Part shown: piece after piece, positions 46,524-56,523 of the stretch | Layout: every line of letters starts with the position of its first letter | Numbering within the stretch: the stretch's first letter is position 1 | Source of the DNA: Pusillimonas sp. T7-7 | GTDB taxonomy: Bacteria; Pseudomonadota; Gammaproteobacteria; Burkholderiales; Burkholderiaceae_B | Direction: 5' to 3' | Assembly (NCBI RefSeq): GCF_000209655.1 | Contig: NC_015458.1 | Location: forward strand, 1,426,001 to 1,490,000 | DNA: 64,000 nt | Made by a program: the position numbers and the translations under genes | The notes under the pieces: generated by a model | Databases searched by the model: none | What the model was told of the DNA's origin: nothing | What the model saw: only the letters and a program-made list of their open reading frames with translations

Positions 46524-48695
46524 TTATTGTAACTGCCCCGCGCGAACGTTTATTTTTACCTGATCCAGTACTCGACCACGCTCATCAAGCAGCCGAACCA
46601 CATGCTGGCCAGGCCTGGGTGCCCAATGAGCCTTACCGCCCCACCCCACCAATTCGCCATCCACCTGCCACTGAACGCGTGTGGCTGTTCCCGCCGCCAC
46701 ATTGGCGGCCTGGAAGCCGGCAAGCTGGTGAGTTGCGGGGATGTCGGGATCCAAGGCCAGTATCGTATCACTAGCCGGCGTCAAGATCCGTGGCGAACCC
46801 TGGCCAGGCAAAATGTAATCCTCCGCCAGATGCACTTGGCTTACTGCGGTGTCTCCCAGGAAAAAATCCTGGCGTTCCGGCTCGAGGCCATCCTGAAAAA
46901 CAACAGGGCTGGTACTGACACCCTCGGGCATGTCGGGCTGGACGCTGCCCTGCCGGCGATGCAGGTAGCTCATCAGGTCGTGCCAGATGGGGCCTGCGCC
47001 CGACACCCCCGACACATCACGCATGCTGGCGCCGCCACTATTGCCGACCCACACTCCCACCGTATAGCGGTCGGACCAGCCCAGGCACCAATTATCACGC
47101 ATGTCTTTGCTGGTACCGGTTTTAACGGCGGTCCAGAATGGGGTGGACAAGACGCTGTCCAGACCGAAAGTCCGTGCCCGCGCCTGTCGATCAGACAAGA
47201 TATCGCCAACTATCCAGGCAGCACCTGGCGGCATCACCTGCTCGATTTCGGGCTCGACACCCTGAGCCGTAAACCGCGGTGTCGAGTACTGTCCCAGATT
47301 GGCCAGCGCGCGGTATGCATTGGTCAGGCTCAGCAGGCTTACATCAGCACTGCCCAGCGCCAGGCTATAACCATAAAAATCCCCGCTTTGGTCCAGAGGC
47401 AACCCAAGGCGCAACAAACGCCGCGCGAACGCATCGGGGGTCACCATCAACAATGTGCGCACAGCCGGAATATTCAGCGAAGACGCCAGGGCAGTACGTA
47501 CACTGACCCAGCCCGAAAAGTGCTTGTCATAGTTCTGGGGAATATACAGGCCGTTGCCGGTTGGCAAATTCAGGGGGCGGTCATTCAGCAAAGACACTGC
47601 CGTCAAGCGTTCTTGCCCTATGGCCTGCGCATAAAGAAAAGGTTTCAAGGTAGAGCCTGCTTGCCGCAGGGCACGCGCATGATCCACCCGCGATGCAGCC
47701 GACAGATCTCCCGATGAGCCGACGTAGGCCAGCACCTCGCCCGTATGATTGTCCTGCACCACCACGGCAGCATCACGCACGCTTTGCATACCCAGCTCCT
47801 GGACATGGCGCGACACACTATGTAAGGCGTAGCGCTGCAGGTCGGCATCCAGCGTAGTGTGCAGTGCACTGCCATCAGGCACATTTCCCGCATCCCGCCT
47901 TTGCGTTAGCCCAAGTCTTGCATAGTGCGGCGCCATCTGGCGGCTGTCAGCCCATGGACCCGCCGAACGCATCAATGTCAGGGCCACAAAATCGCTTAAA
48001 CCTTGACAGTCTTGCGGCAAGCCCATATCGCCCAACAATACACAAGCTCTTTTCACCAGCACCGGATGAGGCGCATTGGGCGCCCGCAAAAACACTGCGG
48101 CCAGCGCCGATTCACGCGCATTCAAACCACTGGGGTACTTTTGAAACAAGACGCGTGACAAGGCATCCACACCAATCAGCTCACCACGAAACGCCGCAAG
48201 GTTCAGATACGCCTCAAGAATTTGGGATTTGGTCCACTGCTCTTCAAGATATCTGGCCTGCCAGGCCTGATCGATTTTCTGCACAACGCTGCGCCCACCC
48301 GGACCACGGCTATATTGTTCGTCGATCAGGCCGAGCAACTGCATGCTGAGCGTCGAAGCGCCCCGCCGTTGCCCTTGCACAAGATTTCCCCAGGCCGCTG
48401 CCACCATTGCTTGCCAGTCAACGCCGGCATGCTCATAAAAGCGCTTGTCCTCCGACAATATCACCGCCCGCTGCAGCGCGACGGAAATATCCTTCAGGGC
48501 AATCCAATCGCCCCGCCGTCCCTGAAAGTCGATACGCACACGATCGAGCAGGCGGCCTGAACGATCAAACACCAGAATGTCTGAAGATCGATAAGCGGCT
48601 TTGACTTCCTGATACGTCGGTTCGGCCGACACCCGGACAGGCCCGGCAAACACCAGGCCCAAGCCAAGCAGCATGGCCCCTGCCCAGCGTCTCAT
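46524..48695 (-). CDS. pbpC: Penicillin-binding protein 1C
   Basis: A 723-residue bifunctional peptidoglycan enzyme. An N-terminal signal-anchor is followed by the GT51 transglycosylase domain (EDKRFYEHAGVDWQAM, about residues 77-92, and GASTLSMQLLGL). The transpeptidase domain has the STLK serine motif in RQAGSTLKPFLY, and KTG in VKTGTSKDMRDNW. A C-terminal BiPBP_C domain follows (about 650-720). It begins 12 bp after the alpha-2-macroglobulin gene, the same pairing as in E. coli. Confidence 0.93.
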   Translation of the reverse strand: MRRWAGAMLLGLGLVFAGPVRVSAEPTYQEVKAAYRSSDILVFDRSGRLLDRVRIDFQGRRGDWIALKDISVALQRAVILSEDKRFYEHAGVDWQAMVAAAWGNLVQGQRRGASTLSMQLLGLIDEQYSRGPGGRSVVQKIDQAWQARYLEEQWTKSQILEAYLNLAAFRGELIGVDALSRVLFQKYPSGLNARESALAAVFLRAPNAPHPVLVKRACVLLGDMGLPQDCQGLSDFVALTLMRSAGPWADSRQMAPHYARLGLTQRRDAGNVPDGSALHTTLDADLQRYALHSVSRHVQELGMQSVRDAAVVVQDNHTGEVLAYVGSSGDLSAASRVDHARALRQAGSTLKPFLYAQAIGQERLTAVSLLNDRPLNLPTGNGLYIPQNYDKHFSGWVSVRTALASSLNIPAVRTLLMVTPDAFARRLLRLGLPLDQSGDFYGYSLALGSADVSLLSLTNAYRALANLGQYSTPRFTAQGVEPEIEQVMPPGAAWIVGDILSDRQARARTFGLDSVLSTPFWTAVKTGTSKDMRDNWCLGWSDRYTVGVWVGNSGGASMRDVSGVSGAGPIWHDLMSYLHRRQGSVQPDMPEGVSTSPVVFQDGLEPERQDFFLGDTAVSQVHLAEDYILPGQGSPRILTPASDTILALDPDIPATHQLAGFQAANVAAGTATRVQWQVDGELVGWGGKAHWAPRPGQHVVRLLDERGRVLDQVKINVRAGQLQ

Positions 48696-48707
48696 TGTGT
48701 CGGCCCA

Positions 48708-51700
48708 TCATTCATGGTCTGCTCCGGCCTTGATCGTCATGCTCGTCGGCCCGGCCAGTTCCCCATAAACATCCGGCTGATACATAGCCTCGATGCGTGT
48801 TGAAGGAAGCTGGAAGTGTCCGGCGGTATTCAGGCGTACGGTGTACTCCAAAGTTGATTTCCCTTTGGGTAAATATTCGTAGTAAGCCCGATAAGACTCA
48901 AAACTGCGCTCGATAAAGCTGGGCTCATACCAGCCCCCGCCGCTTTCCTCGGATTGAGTGGCAATGCTGGAATCTCGGCCCAGGCCGCTACCCAGCACGG
49001 TTGCGCCCGCGGGGATGGGGTCCGTCAGCACAACCCAGGTCATGGGTGACTTGGCGTCTATGTTCAGCGTGACGCGATATACATCGCCTCTGGACCACAC
49101 ACCCGGCACCGCTTGCGATACCGGCTTGACGCTACGATGCAGCACAAACCCCGCTGCCGTGTCCTTGGCGACCGGCACTGCCGCCAGCGAACGAACCTCA
49201 GCCCAGGCGCGGCCCCGCCCCAGCTGTGTCAGCTGCAAAGTATCTGTGGGCTGTTTGCCCCAGGGCTGAAAGAACTCATGCTCTTTGACACCATTGCTCG
49301 CCTCGACGGCATCCCAGTCAAATGTCTGTATCTCACCTTCTTTTGCCAAAGCAATGCGTAGCTGTCCCGAGAGCGGCGTGCTTTCGTAATGCCGCGAAAA
49401 TTTTTCAATGGCCAAGCTGCCCAGCAAATTGGCGGTGGTCGTTCGCCACGCGCCATTACGTTGCATATTCAGCAATCCCTGAGCCATGCGAGGCAGGTCC
49501 TGCTCCCAGGCGGATTCTCCTGTAAGGTGCAACAACAAGCTGGCCTGATTGGATGCACGCCCCGCCATCAACCACCAGTTGTCGTTTTGCGCATCTTCAT
49601 TCAAGACCATTTCGGTGCCGCGATCCAGCATGCGTGCCCGGATGATCTGCCTGGCTTGCGCCAGTTTTTCTTGCTGATCAGGTATGCCGGGCACGCGCTG
49701 CAACAGGGCCATCCAGCTTATGACGGCAGACGTGGGCCAGCGATTGGGCGTAATGGCAATACTGTCCAACAAGCGCGGCTTGACCCGTTCATACCGCGAC
49801 AAGGCTTCGAGCGCCATCAACTTGCGTGCATCCAGATCTTGTGTCGGAGCCCATCGGTTGCGAACCAGCTTGCCTTGCACAAACGCCAGCAGGCCGCTCA
49901 ACATCGCTTGCCGGCTGGCTTCGGGGATTGCAAACGGCAGGCCCAGACCTTGTGCCTCATGGCTGGCGCTGAGCAGGTAAGCGGTAAGCACTTCATTGCC
50001 GCGCGTAGCACCCGGAAAGTATGCCGCCAGCCCATCCTCGTCCAGATAATCAGGCAGGCGACGCATGATCTCGTCCCAGTCAGACTGCTGGCGCAGGCCT
50101 ATGGCCCTGGAGCTGACTTGCTCCAGGCAAGTGTAGGGATAAGCCGTAAACCATTCCTGTACGCCCGGCAGCCCTCCTGCCAACGTAGACCTAAGGGCAA
50201 CCTTCAGGCCGCCACGGGGCACGCCGTTGGCGTCGAGCAGCGCCCCATGGGGCACTGACACGGGCAACTCAAGCGCAGGCTGCTTGCCATCGAGCGGCAG
50301 CAGCGTCGCCTGCCGCGTCCTGACCGGAACAGCCGGCAACAGTGTCTGCCGGAAGGACACTGCATCGGATGCCGCCGCGTCTTGCGAGCCCTGCTCTGGC
50401 GATATCCGCTCTTGCGCAGACAGCGTCCAGTTCAATATGCTTGCTTCACCCAGCAGGTTGCTTTCAGGCGCCTGAATGTTCCAACTTACAGTGCCGGCAG
50501 CACCCGCCGCCAGTTCGACCTCTTGCGCAGCAAGCTCTTCCGATGGCACCCCTTTGCCTTCGTAAGCCGCCTTCACTCGCAGGTGCATGGCCCGTTGTGT
50601 GGAATTACGCAATGTCACTGTTGCCTGGTACTGATCCCCTTCGCGCACCAATGCCGGCAGGCCCTCAATGGCCTGCAAGTCCTGGCTGCTGCTTATGCTG
50701 GCCTTGCCCGTTCCGAAGCGGTCGGAACCAAAATCAGCCACTGCCACCAACTGGAATCGCGTAATCGAATCATTCAGAGGCAGCTTGACCACCGCCTTGC
50801 CGTGCTCGTCCAAAGGGATGGAGGGTTCCCACAACAAGAGCGTATCCAGGAGCTCCCGGGTCGGACTTTTGCCTCCACCGCCACCGGCAGGCAAGGCTTT
50901 GCGACCATAGTGACGCCGGCCAACCACCTGCATCTGGGCCGTTGCCGTTTCAACGCCATAACTACGCAGTTGCCGCATGGCCGTCAGCAAGTCCCAGCTG
51001 TTATTAGGCGCCAATTCCAGCAAAGCCTGATCCACGGCCGCAAACGCCACTGTTCCGTAGGCTGCAGGCTGGCCGTCGGGCAACTTGACCTCTATGGCCA
51101 CGCTGGCCTCGCCACGCACCTGGTAGTCCTGCTTGTCTGGCCGAATGCTGACCGCTAGGTCGTTTTCATGATCCGACACCCGGATTTCAGCCAGGCCGAA
51201 ACGAAATGACGGCTTGGCCAAATCCACAAATTGAGTGGCGGCAGTCTGGCTTTCCTTTGCCTCGGAATAAGCCCGATACCAGTCCAGGGGTTGTCGCCAG
51301 CCCTGATCAAAGAATGATTGCCATGGCACTTCGTACTGGCGTCCGCGCAAGGCCAGCACAGACACATACACATTAGGCCCCCATGCAGCTTCTATCGGCA
51401 GCTTGATGGTGGGATCGGCGCCACTGAGTTGCATTACCCTGGTGGCCAGTACACCTTCGCGTTCTACCGCCACCAGTGCCGTGGCCTCACGGAATGGCAT
51501 ACGCACCTGGAACTCTGCCGTTTCCCCCGGCTTCCATTCTTTTTTGGCGGGAATAATGTCGATACGATCATCGTTTTCACCTCCAAACCACAACTCGCCC
51601 GCTCCTGTCACCCAGACGGTAGAAGCGGCGACCGAAGTGCGGCCCTGCTGATCTTGCGCCGTAGCTATCAGCTCGATTGATCCGGCCTCTTGCAAACTGA

Positions 51701-54665
51701 TGGAGCACTCCAGCACGCCGTCCGATCCGGTACGGCCCTTGCACAGCGTGCCCAGATCACGGCTTTCTGTGTGGTTGTCGTAGCTGTAAAAGCCGCCAAC
51801 CATACGCTTGCGCGTAGAGTATGTAGTGCGCTCCACTGCTGTGACCGTCATGTCTACGTCAGCCTGAGGCTGTCCATCCAACGACAGCGCCAGCGCGCTT
51901 ATGGGCGTTTCTTTGCCGGCCTCGACCCAGTTGCCTGCGCGTAGCCCAGCCTGTACGCTGGCCGGCCAAACCGGCACCGACTGGGCCAGTGTCTGGATTT
52001 GGCCATTCGGATCCGAAAAACTGGCTTCAAACAACAAAGACTGCGCTTGCGTAAACGCCGGCAATGAAGCCACATTCAAGCGTCCGCCCCCTTGCGCATC
52101 CAACACCAGCGCCTGCTTGTCCAGAAAAAGGGACTGCTTGCCGATGTCTGCTTCTTCGGGCGAGGCAACAGCCTCGTCAAAAGAAGCAGGTGCGTCGAAC
52201 GAATAATCGTCGTAGTCCTGGAAGCCGACCTGCCTGTCTTGCACCACCCCTGAAACACGAATCGGCAACTGCCCTGCCGGCCCGCCCGAAACGTAGGCAA
52301 GCTGGACGTCGACATCCAGGCTGGCGGGCGCCACCAGCGCCTGTTGCCCTTTGGCGTCGCTGACTTTCAGGTTTCCTGTCAGCAAAGGCAGCTTGAATTC
52401 CTCAACACGAAACTCGCTGCTGCCGTACCACTGCTCATCACGGTCGGTCACACGTACCGAATACTCGCCCAGGCGGGCTGTTTCGGGTATGGCGAAACTG
52501 GCTGTTGCCGATAAACCGCCGGATGGCGTTTCCTGCCAGTCCAAGGTTTGCTCGTAACGCTGACCCGACCCCTGATGCTCAATCAACAACTTGCCGGGCA
52601 GCATATCTGGCGTGGCAGGCAGAGCCAGCCCATCACGCGTCTGCACGCGCACAAAATGCTTCATGGAAACCGTTTCGCCCGCCCTCAGCAAGGTGCGATC
52701 AAACACTGTGTGTACCACCACGGTCGGTTCAGGCTGTGTATCGGTCGGTACATTAAAGCGCCACGACTCTATGCCATCGTTCCACTCAGACAAAACAAAA
52801 GAAAAATCGGCCTTGCCCCCGGCCTGCGGATGATCCGCCGGTATACGAGCCGCCACGTACAAGCCTCCCAGACCCGTGTCGTCGCAATAGTCAGGCGCAT
52901 CAAGCGCTTGCCGGTGATGCCAGATACCTTCGGCGTCGGTCTTGCCCTGAGCAAGCGTGCGACCAGCGCAGTCGAGGACAGTAATGGAAGCATCGGGTAC
53001 TACCTTGCCCTCGTCCAACGTGGTTACCCATGCCAAGGTGTCATCGCGTCCGGTTTTGACATGTACGCCCAGATTGGTGACCAACACCGCGCTGCGCACA
53101 TACATGGCTTCTTGAGTTTCAAGCAAAGACTGACCCAGTCTTGCAGACTCCACTTCCAATATATGAAAACCGGGTTCAGACAGCGGTACGCCAATGACCT
53201 CGAAAGGCCTGGGATCGTCGGCGTCCATCCCAGGCAGCCTAAGACTGCGCACCTTGGACAAGCCCTCGAGCGCCGAAAAAGCACGCGTATCCAACACAGG
53301 CTTGTCTTCCGAGCGCAGCTCTTTTCCGGCCATCACATCCTTGATCTGATTGCGCGTCAAGCGGCGGTTCTCCAGGCGTTGCACCCGGGCATACCACTGC
53401 AGCGTGTCGCGATCGTCCTGCGTGACGTAATCACCAACAGTCCCCGCTGATATCGCCATATCTTGTGTTGCCAGCGCCGCCTCAACATTGCGCACCGTGA
53501 GCGGCACGCTGGCTTGTGCGTTGGTCTTGTCATTGCCTGGTCCCACCTCGGTAAAACGCTCAATGACACCGAAGGAACCGGATGAAAACTTCACCAAAGG
53601 AGGGAAAGTCGCCGTGCGGAACGACAAAGGAAATTGATCGGCATTGACCAGTGTGCGCCCGGCATCATCCTTCAGCCCTTCGGGCAAGCTCAAGCTCATT
53701 TTGACCTGCTCCGGAAATGGTCCGGCAAACTGCACCTGCCACAGGCCGCTCTGCTGGTCAGCATCATCGTCAATATCTGGCGCCAAAGCCTGTGACGGCG
53801 TCTGCAGCCGTATCTGGCGGGCATCATCAGGGGAAATTGGCGCTGAAAATTGAATCGATACCGGTGACACGGGCGTGCAAGGCATGCTGGCGTTTTCACG
53901 CATGCAAGTGAAGCTTGCCTTGAAGGCCTTTCGTACGGTGTATTTGAAAACTTCCGGTTTCTTGCTAGCCAACGCTGTACGGCCAGCCGCAGTTGGCGTA
54001 GTGACACCAGGCCCTACGCTCAGCTGAACCTGAGCCTCGGCAGGCAAGCGTCGGGTACATTGCAATAACTGCGTTGCATCCGTGTCCAGCTTCTGACTTT
54101 GGGAATAATAAACCGCGTCCAGAATTTGCTTGCGTGCATCCCCTGTAATCAGACGCAATGGCACCGCCTCGCCCAGACCTTGGACCAGGCAGCGAGAGTT
54201 TTTCAGCAGGCTGGCCGAATCAACCTCACCGTTGAATCGCAAGACAAAGACCTGGTCTTCGGCAATCGTAGAGCCATAAGGGCGTGTGCTGGTAACGACA
54301 GGCCCCCCGGTCTGGAAGCTGAAGCTGGTCTTGCCCGATACAAGCTCATTGTTCAAGAGCTGAAACGAAGGATCAAGCTTGGCTTGGCAAGTAATGCCTG
54401 GCCCCGGAGCACCAGTAAAAACGTAAATCCAACGCCTGTCGTCGAGCCAGCGGCCATTGCCTTTCAGTTCCGGATCATCACACTCCAGCTGCACAGGCGG
54501 CGGCGCCTGGCCATCACCAAAGGCAACAACAGGCTTGTCAAACGACAGCTTGATGCTCTCTACTTTTGCAACCGTACCCTGAGGGCTGAACTGAGTAATT
54601 TGCGCCGCCCAAGCTGTGGATACACATAAAGCCCCCGCTAAAGCTGCAATTCCTAGTTTATGCAC
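48708..54665 (-). CDS. Bacterial alpha-2-macroglobulin (protease-trapping envelope protein)
   Basis: A 1985-residue periplasmic protein. The signal peptide is MHKLGIAALAGALCVSTAWA (1-20), with no lipobox, unlike YfhM of E. coli. Many MG-type beta domains follow (for example DRDEQWYGSSEFRVEEFKLP), then the thioester motif CLEQ (Cys at about 1513, in YPYTCLEQVSS) and the C-terminal receptor-like domains. It traps external proteases by covalent attachment (family knowledge). I chose the GTG at 54665 with AGGA upstream; an upstream TTG would spoil the signal peptide. Paired with pbpC, suggesting defence of peptidoglycan synthesis. Confidence 0.9.
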   Translation of the reverse strand: MHKLGIAALAGALCVSTAWAAQITQFSPQGTVAKVESIKLSFDKPVVAFGDGQAPPPVQLECDDPELKGNGRWLDDRRWIYVFTGAPGPGITCQAKLDPSFQLLNNELVSGKTSFSFQTGGPVVTSTRPYGSTIAEDQVFVLRFNGEVDSASLLKNSRCLVQGLGEAVPLRLITGDARKQILDAVYYSQSQKLDTDATQLLQCTRRLPAEAQVQLSVGPGVTTPTAAGRTALASKKPEVFKYTVRKAFKASFTCMRENASMPCTPVSPVSIQFSAPISPDDARQIRLQTPSQALAPDIDDDADQQSGLWQVQFAGPFPEQVKMSLSLPEGLKDDAGRTLVNADQFPLSFRTATFPPLVKFSSGSFGVIERFTEVGPGNDKTNAQASVPLTVRNVEAALATQDMAISAGTVGDYVTQDDRDTLQWYARVQRLENRRLTRNQIKDVMAGKELRSEDKPVLDTRAFSALEGLSKVRSLRLPGMDADDPRPFEVIGVPLSEPGFHILEVESARLGQSLLETQEAMYVRSAVLVTNLGVHVKTGRDDTLAWVTTLDEGKVVPDASITVLDCAGRTLAQGKTDAEGIWHHRQALDAPDYCDDTGLGGLYVAARIPADHPQAGGKADFSFVLSEWNDGIESWRFNVPTDTQPEPTVVVHTVFDRTLLRAGETVSMKHFVRVQTRDGLALPATPDMLPGKLLIEHQGSGQRYEQTLDWQETPSGGLSATASFAIPETARLGEYSVRVTDRDEQWYGSSEFRVEEFKLPLLTGNLKVSDAKGQQALVAPASLDVDVQLAYVSGGPAGQLPIRVSGVVQDRQVGFQDYDDYSFDAPASFDEAVASPEEADIGKQSLFLDKQALVLDAQGGGRLNVASLPAFTQAQSLLFEASFSDPNGQIQTLAQSVPVWPASVQAGLRAGNWVEAGKETPISALALSLDGQPQADVDMTVTAVERTTYSTRKRMVGGFYSYDNHTESRDLGTLCKGRTGSDGVLECSISLQEAGSIELIATAQDQQGRTSVAASTVWVTGAGELWFGGENDDRIDIIPAKKEWKPGETAEFQVRMPFREATALVAVEREGVLATRVMQLSGADPTIKLPIEAAWGPNVYVSVLALRGRQYEVPWQSFFDQGWRQPLDWYRAYSEAKESQTAATQFVDLAKPSFRFGLAEIRVSDHENDLAVSIRPDKQDYQVRGEASVAIEVKLPDGQPAAYGTVAFAAVDQALLELAPNNSWDLLTAMRQLRSYGVETATAQMQVVGRRHYGRKALPAGGGGGKSPTRELLDTLLLWEPSIPLDEHGKAVVKLPLNDSITRFQLVAVADFGSDRFGTGKASISSSQDLQAIEGLPALVREGDQYQATVTLRNSTQRAMHLRVKAAYEGKGVPSEELAAQEVELAAGAAGTVSWNIQAPESNLLGEASILNWTLSAQERISPEQGSQDAAASDAVSFRQTLLPAVPVRTRQATLLPLDGKQPALELPVSVPHGALLDANGVPRGGLKVALRSTLAGGLPGVQEWFTAYPYTCLEQVSSRAIGLRQQSDWDEIMRRLPDYLDEDGLAAYFPGATRGNEVLTAYLLSASHEAQGLGLPFAIPEASRQAMLSGLLAFVQGKLVRNRWAPTQDLDARKLMALEALSRYERVKPRLLDSIAITPNRWPTSAVISWMALLQRVPGIPDQQEKLAQARQIIRARMLDRGTEMVLNEDAQNDNWWLMAGRASNQASLLLHLTGESAWEQDLPRMAQGLLNMQRNGAWRTTTANLLGSLAIEKFSRHYESTPLSGQLRIALAKEGEIQTFDWDAVEASNGVKEHEFFQPWGKQPTDTLQLTQLGRGRAWAEVRSLAAVPVAKDTAAGFVLHRSVKPVSQAVPGVWSRGDVYRVTLNIDAKSPMTWVVLTDPIPAGATVLGSGLGRDSSIATQSEESGGGWYEPSFIERSFESYRAYYEYLPKGKSTLEYTVRLNTAGHFQLPSTRIEAMYQPDVYGELAGPTSMTIKAGADHE

Positions 54666-54949
54666 GGCCGTGTCCTGTTGCTGTAGCTTGTTGTCATCAC
54701 GCGCCGCACGAAAAACCAAGCGGCCCTTCCCTTATGCTGGCCACAATACCATCGTTTAAATAGCCAGTCAGCCCTCTAAATAATGTGTAACGTCATCACA
54801 TTTGCAAGGCAGACCAAGCAATACGCCCCTCTGACTCATGGCAGGTCGGAGCAGCAGACTCAAAATCCGTTGGTGGCAACTAGGCAAGCCTTCACAGTTT
54901 ATGTAATAATTGCGGGCTATCGTGAATCGCCAAGGCGACTTGACGGTAC
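54666..54949 (+). other. Spacer between the alpha-2-macroglobulin gene and tRNA; contains a decayed tRNA copy
   Basis: The 284 bp hold no convincing open reading frame. The left part should contain the minus-strand promoter of the alpha-2-macroglobulin gene; 54825-54891 is a degenerate copy of the following tRNA; the interval 54892-54949 probably holds the tRNA promoter (AT-rich, TTTATGTAATAATTG). Confidence 0.5.
54825..54891 (+). pseudogene. Degenerate tRNA copy
   Basis: This segment shares a long backbone with the intact tRNA 125 bp downstream: GCCCCTCT at the 5' end, CTCATG, GAGCAGC, GACTCA-AAATCCGTTGGTG through the anticodon arm. The anticodon loop reads CTCAAAA, the T arm and 3' acceptor strand are lost. 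It looks like a tandem duplicate that has decayed. Confidence 0.6.
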
Positions 54950-55028
<79 letters not shown>

Positions 55029-55036
55029 GTATTCAT

Positions 55037-55070
55037 GCGGGTTTCCCAGGATTTGGAAGCCCGCTTTTCT
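55037..55070 (+). terminator. tRNA terminator, interrupted by the insertion sequence
   Basis: GCGGGTTTCC (55037-55046) pairs with GGAAGCCCGC (55055-55064) with one wobble and an 8-base loop, then TTTTCT. The IS begins at 55071 and the T-run resumes after it (TTGAC), so the IS has inserted in the terminator tail. Confidence 0.75.
55063..55070. repeat. 8-bp target site duplication, left copy
   Basis: GCTTTTCT directly before the left end of the IS; an exact copy follows the right end at 56377-56384. An 8-bp duplication is the normal product of ISL3-family transposition. Confidence 0.85.
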
Positions 55071-56376
55071 GGCTCTACCCCATTAACGGGGGATCAGGGC
55101 ATTCATCAAACCCGGTTAATTACACCATTCCAACCGCATTGAGCCAAGACTCTCATGCGGTAATTCTCAAAATTCCTGAACCCATACGCTCGGCGTGAGA
55201 GCATCTCCATCTTTGTATGGAATCCTTCAGTGATCCCATTGGACTTGGTGAATCGCCACATACGTACGATGGGCTCGAGCCACGATGTTAACGTCGCGGC
55301 CAGCGCCTTGGCCGGACTTTGCTCAAACTGACGAATCAAGGCCAGGAACTTGGGCAACAGCTGTTTGGCCCGCTTGGCCTTCAAGTGCTTCATGACCAGA
55401 AACCCATTCAACTGCTGCTTGGCAAAGTAAAGCGCCTGCAGTACGGGCTCCTGGGCCAGGTACTGGTGCAGGCGTTCTTTTTGCACTGAGGATAGCTTCC
55501 AGTGATGGCGGCGCATCAGGCTGAGCAGCCCCCGGTTCTTGCGCCCCTCCGGATCATGCTGCTGCCATAGCTTCAGAAAGTGCTGGTTCACCAACCGCAC
55601 GACATGGAAGCGGTCAGCCACGATCATGGCGTTGGGGAAGTACTCCTGGGCAATGCGCCGATAGGTCTCGGACAGGTCCATCACAATGACCCGCACGTGC
55701 TCACGCCCTGGTAAACGCTTCAAATAGCTGCGCAGGCTCGCTTCTGAGCGCCCCAGCACCACATCGAACACCTTGTGGTGCTTCAAATCAACCAGCGTGG
55801 TGGCGTAGCCCTTCTTGCGGCTAAAGAAGTGCTCATCAATGCCTAGAACCTGCGGACAACTTCGACCCGACAGCTCCGAGACCCGCTGCTTGATAAAGGA
55901 CTGGTACCAGCGCTCGACCGTGGCACTGCCGATCCGGTGCGTGCGCGTCAGCTGGCGCTGGCTCACGCCCCCGTCGTGCGCCTCGAAGACCTCCAAGCGA
56001 TACGCCTCGGTGGCCCGGCGCCGTGGCCGGATGCCCGCGAAGCGGTGACGAAAATAGCGATTGCAGTCCAAGCAGTGGTACTTGGGCACGGCTAGATGCA
56101 GCACCATCAACTGGTTGCCTTGGCGGGTGTGCTTGAGCGTACGCTGGTGCGTCGCTTTAATACGTACCGACCCTTGCTGACAATGGATGCACGCCAAGCG
56201 CTTGGCCGGGCTGGCCCAGACGTGAATGTCTCGGTGCCGCTCTACGCGCTGAACTACTAAATCTCTGATTCCTAAGATAGAATTTACTGGGGACATCGGC
56301 ATTCCTTCCATTAAGCTCGTTCTTCGCAAAAACAAGTCTAATGAATGTCGCTGTCCCCCTTTAATGATGAAGAGCC
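55071..56376 (-). mobile_element. ISL3-family insertion sequence (1306 bp)
   Basis: The outer ends are imperfect inverted repeats beginning GGCTCT: about 30 of the outer 41 bases match between the left end (from 55071) and the reverse complement of the right end (to 56376). Flanking 8-bp direct repeats GCTTTTCT are exact. One complete transposase gene lies inside on the minus strand. The intact open reading frame, ends and target duplication indicate recent, probably still competent insertion. Confidence 0.9.
55106..56296 (-). CDS. ISL3-family transposase
   Basis: A 396-residue transposase. The N-terminal zinc-finger-like part (CIHCQQG ... YHCLDCNRYF, about residues 36-95) precedes a helix-turn-helix (GGVSQRQLTRTHRIGSATVE). 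The DDE-type catalytic region follows: VLGIDEHFFSRKKGY (first Asp), VIVMDLSETYRRIAQEYFP (second Asp), and the late Glu in SNGITEGFHTKMEMLSRRA. I chose the ATG at 56296, with AAGGA 6 bases upstream and inside the IS ends. Confidence 0.9.
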   Translation of the reverse strand: MSPVNSILGIRDLVVQRVERHRDIHVWASPAKRLACIHCQQGSVRIKATHQRTLKHTRQGNQLMVLHLAVPKYHCLDCNRYFRHRFAGIRPRRRATEAYRLEVFEAHDGGVSQRQLTRTHRIGSATVERWYQSFIKQRVSELSGRSCPQVLGIDEHFFSRKKGYATTLVDLKHHKVFDVVLGRSEASLRSYLKRLPGREHVRVIVMDLSETYRRIAQEYFPNAMIVADRFHVVRLVNQHFLKLWQQHDPEGRKNRGLLSLMRRHHWKLSSVQKERLHQYLAQEPVLQALYFAKQQLNGFLVMKHLKAKRAKQLLPKFLALIRQFEQSPAKALAATLTSWLEPIVRMWRFTKSNGITEGFHTKMEMLSRRAYGFRNFENYRMRVLAQCGWNGVINRV

Positions 56377-56384
56377 GCTTTTCT
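56377..56384. repeat. 8-bp target site duplication, right copy
   Basis: GCTTTTCT, identical to the copy at 55063-55070, directly after the IS right end. Confidence 0.85.
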
Positions 56385-56523
56385 TTGACAAGTGCAGGCT
56401 CTACCCCAGGCTCTATTGACGACGGTTTCGGGAATCTAATCGAGGTCGATTGCTGATTGCCTTCCCCGGCCCCGCCAGCCAATCCCGATCAGCCGGCGAG
56501 CCACACGCTTCTGTAAAGCCGCC

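Noticed and set aside
54666..54719. TTG start of the alpha-2-macroglobulin at 54719
   Set aside because: It would put 18 polar residues before the signal peptide; GTG at 54665 has a ribosome site and a clean signal.
54780..54802. TGTGTAACGTCATCACA considered as a CRP-type site
   Set aside because: Half-sites are 7 rather than 6 bases apart, so it does not fit the CRP consensus.
56297..56482. Longer transposase reaching outside the IS ends
   Set aside because: The IS right end is at 56376, so the extra N-terminal codons belong to flanking DNA.
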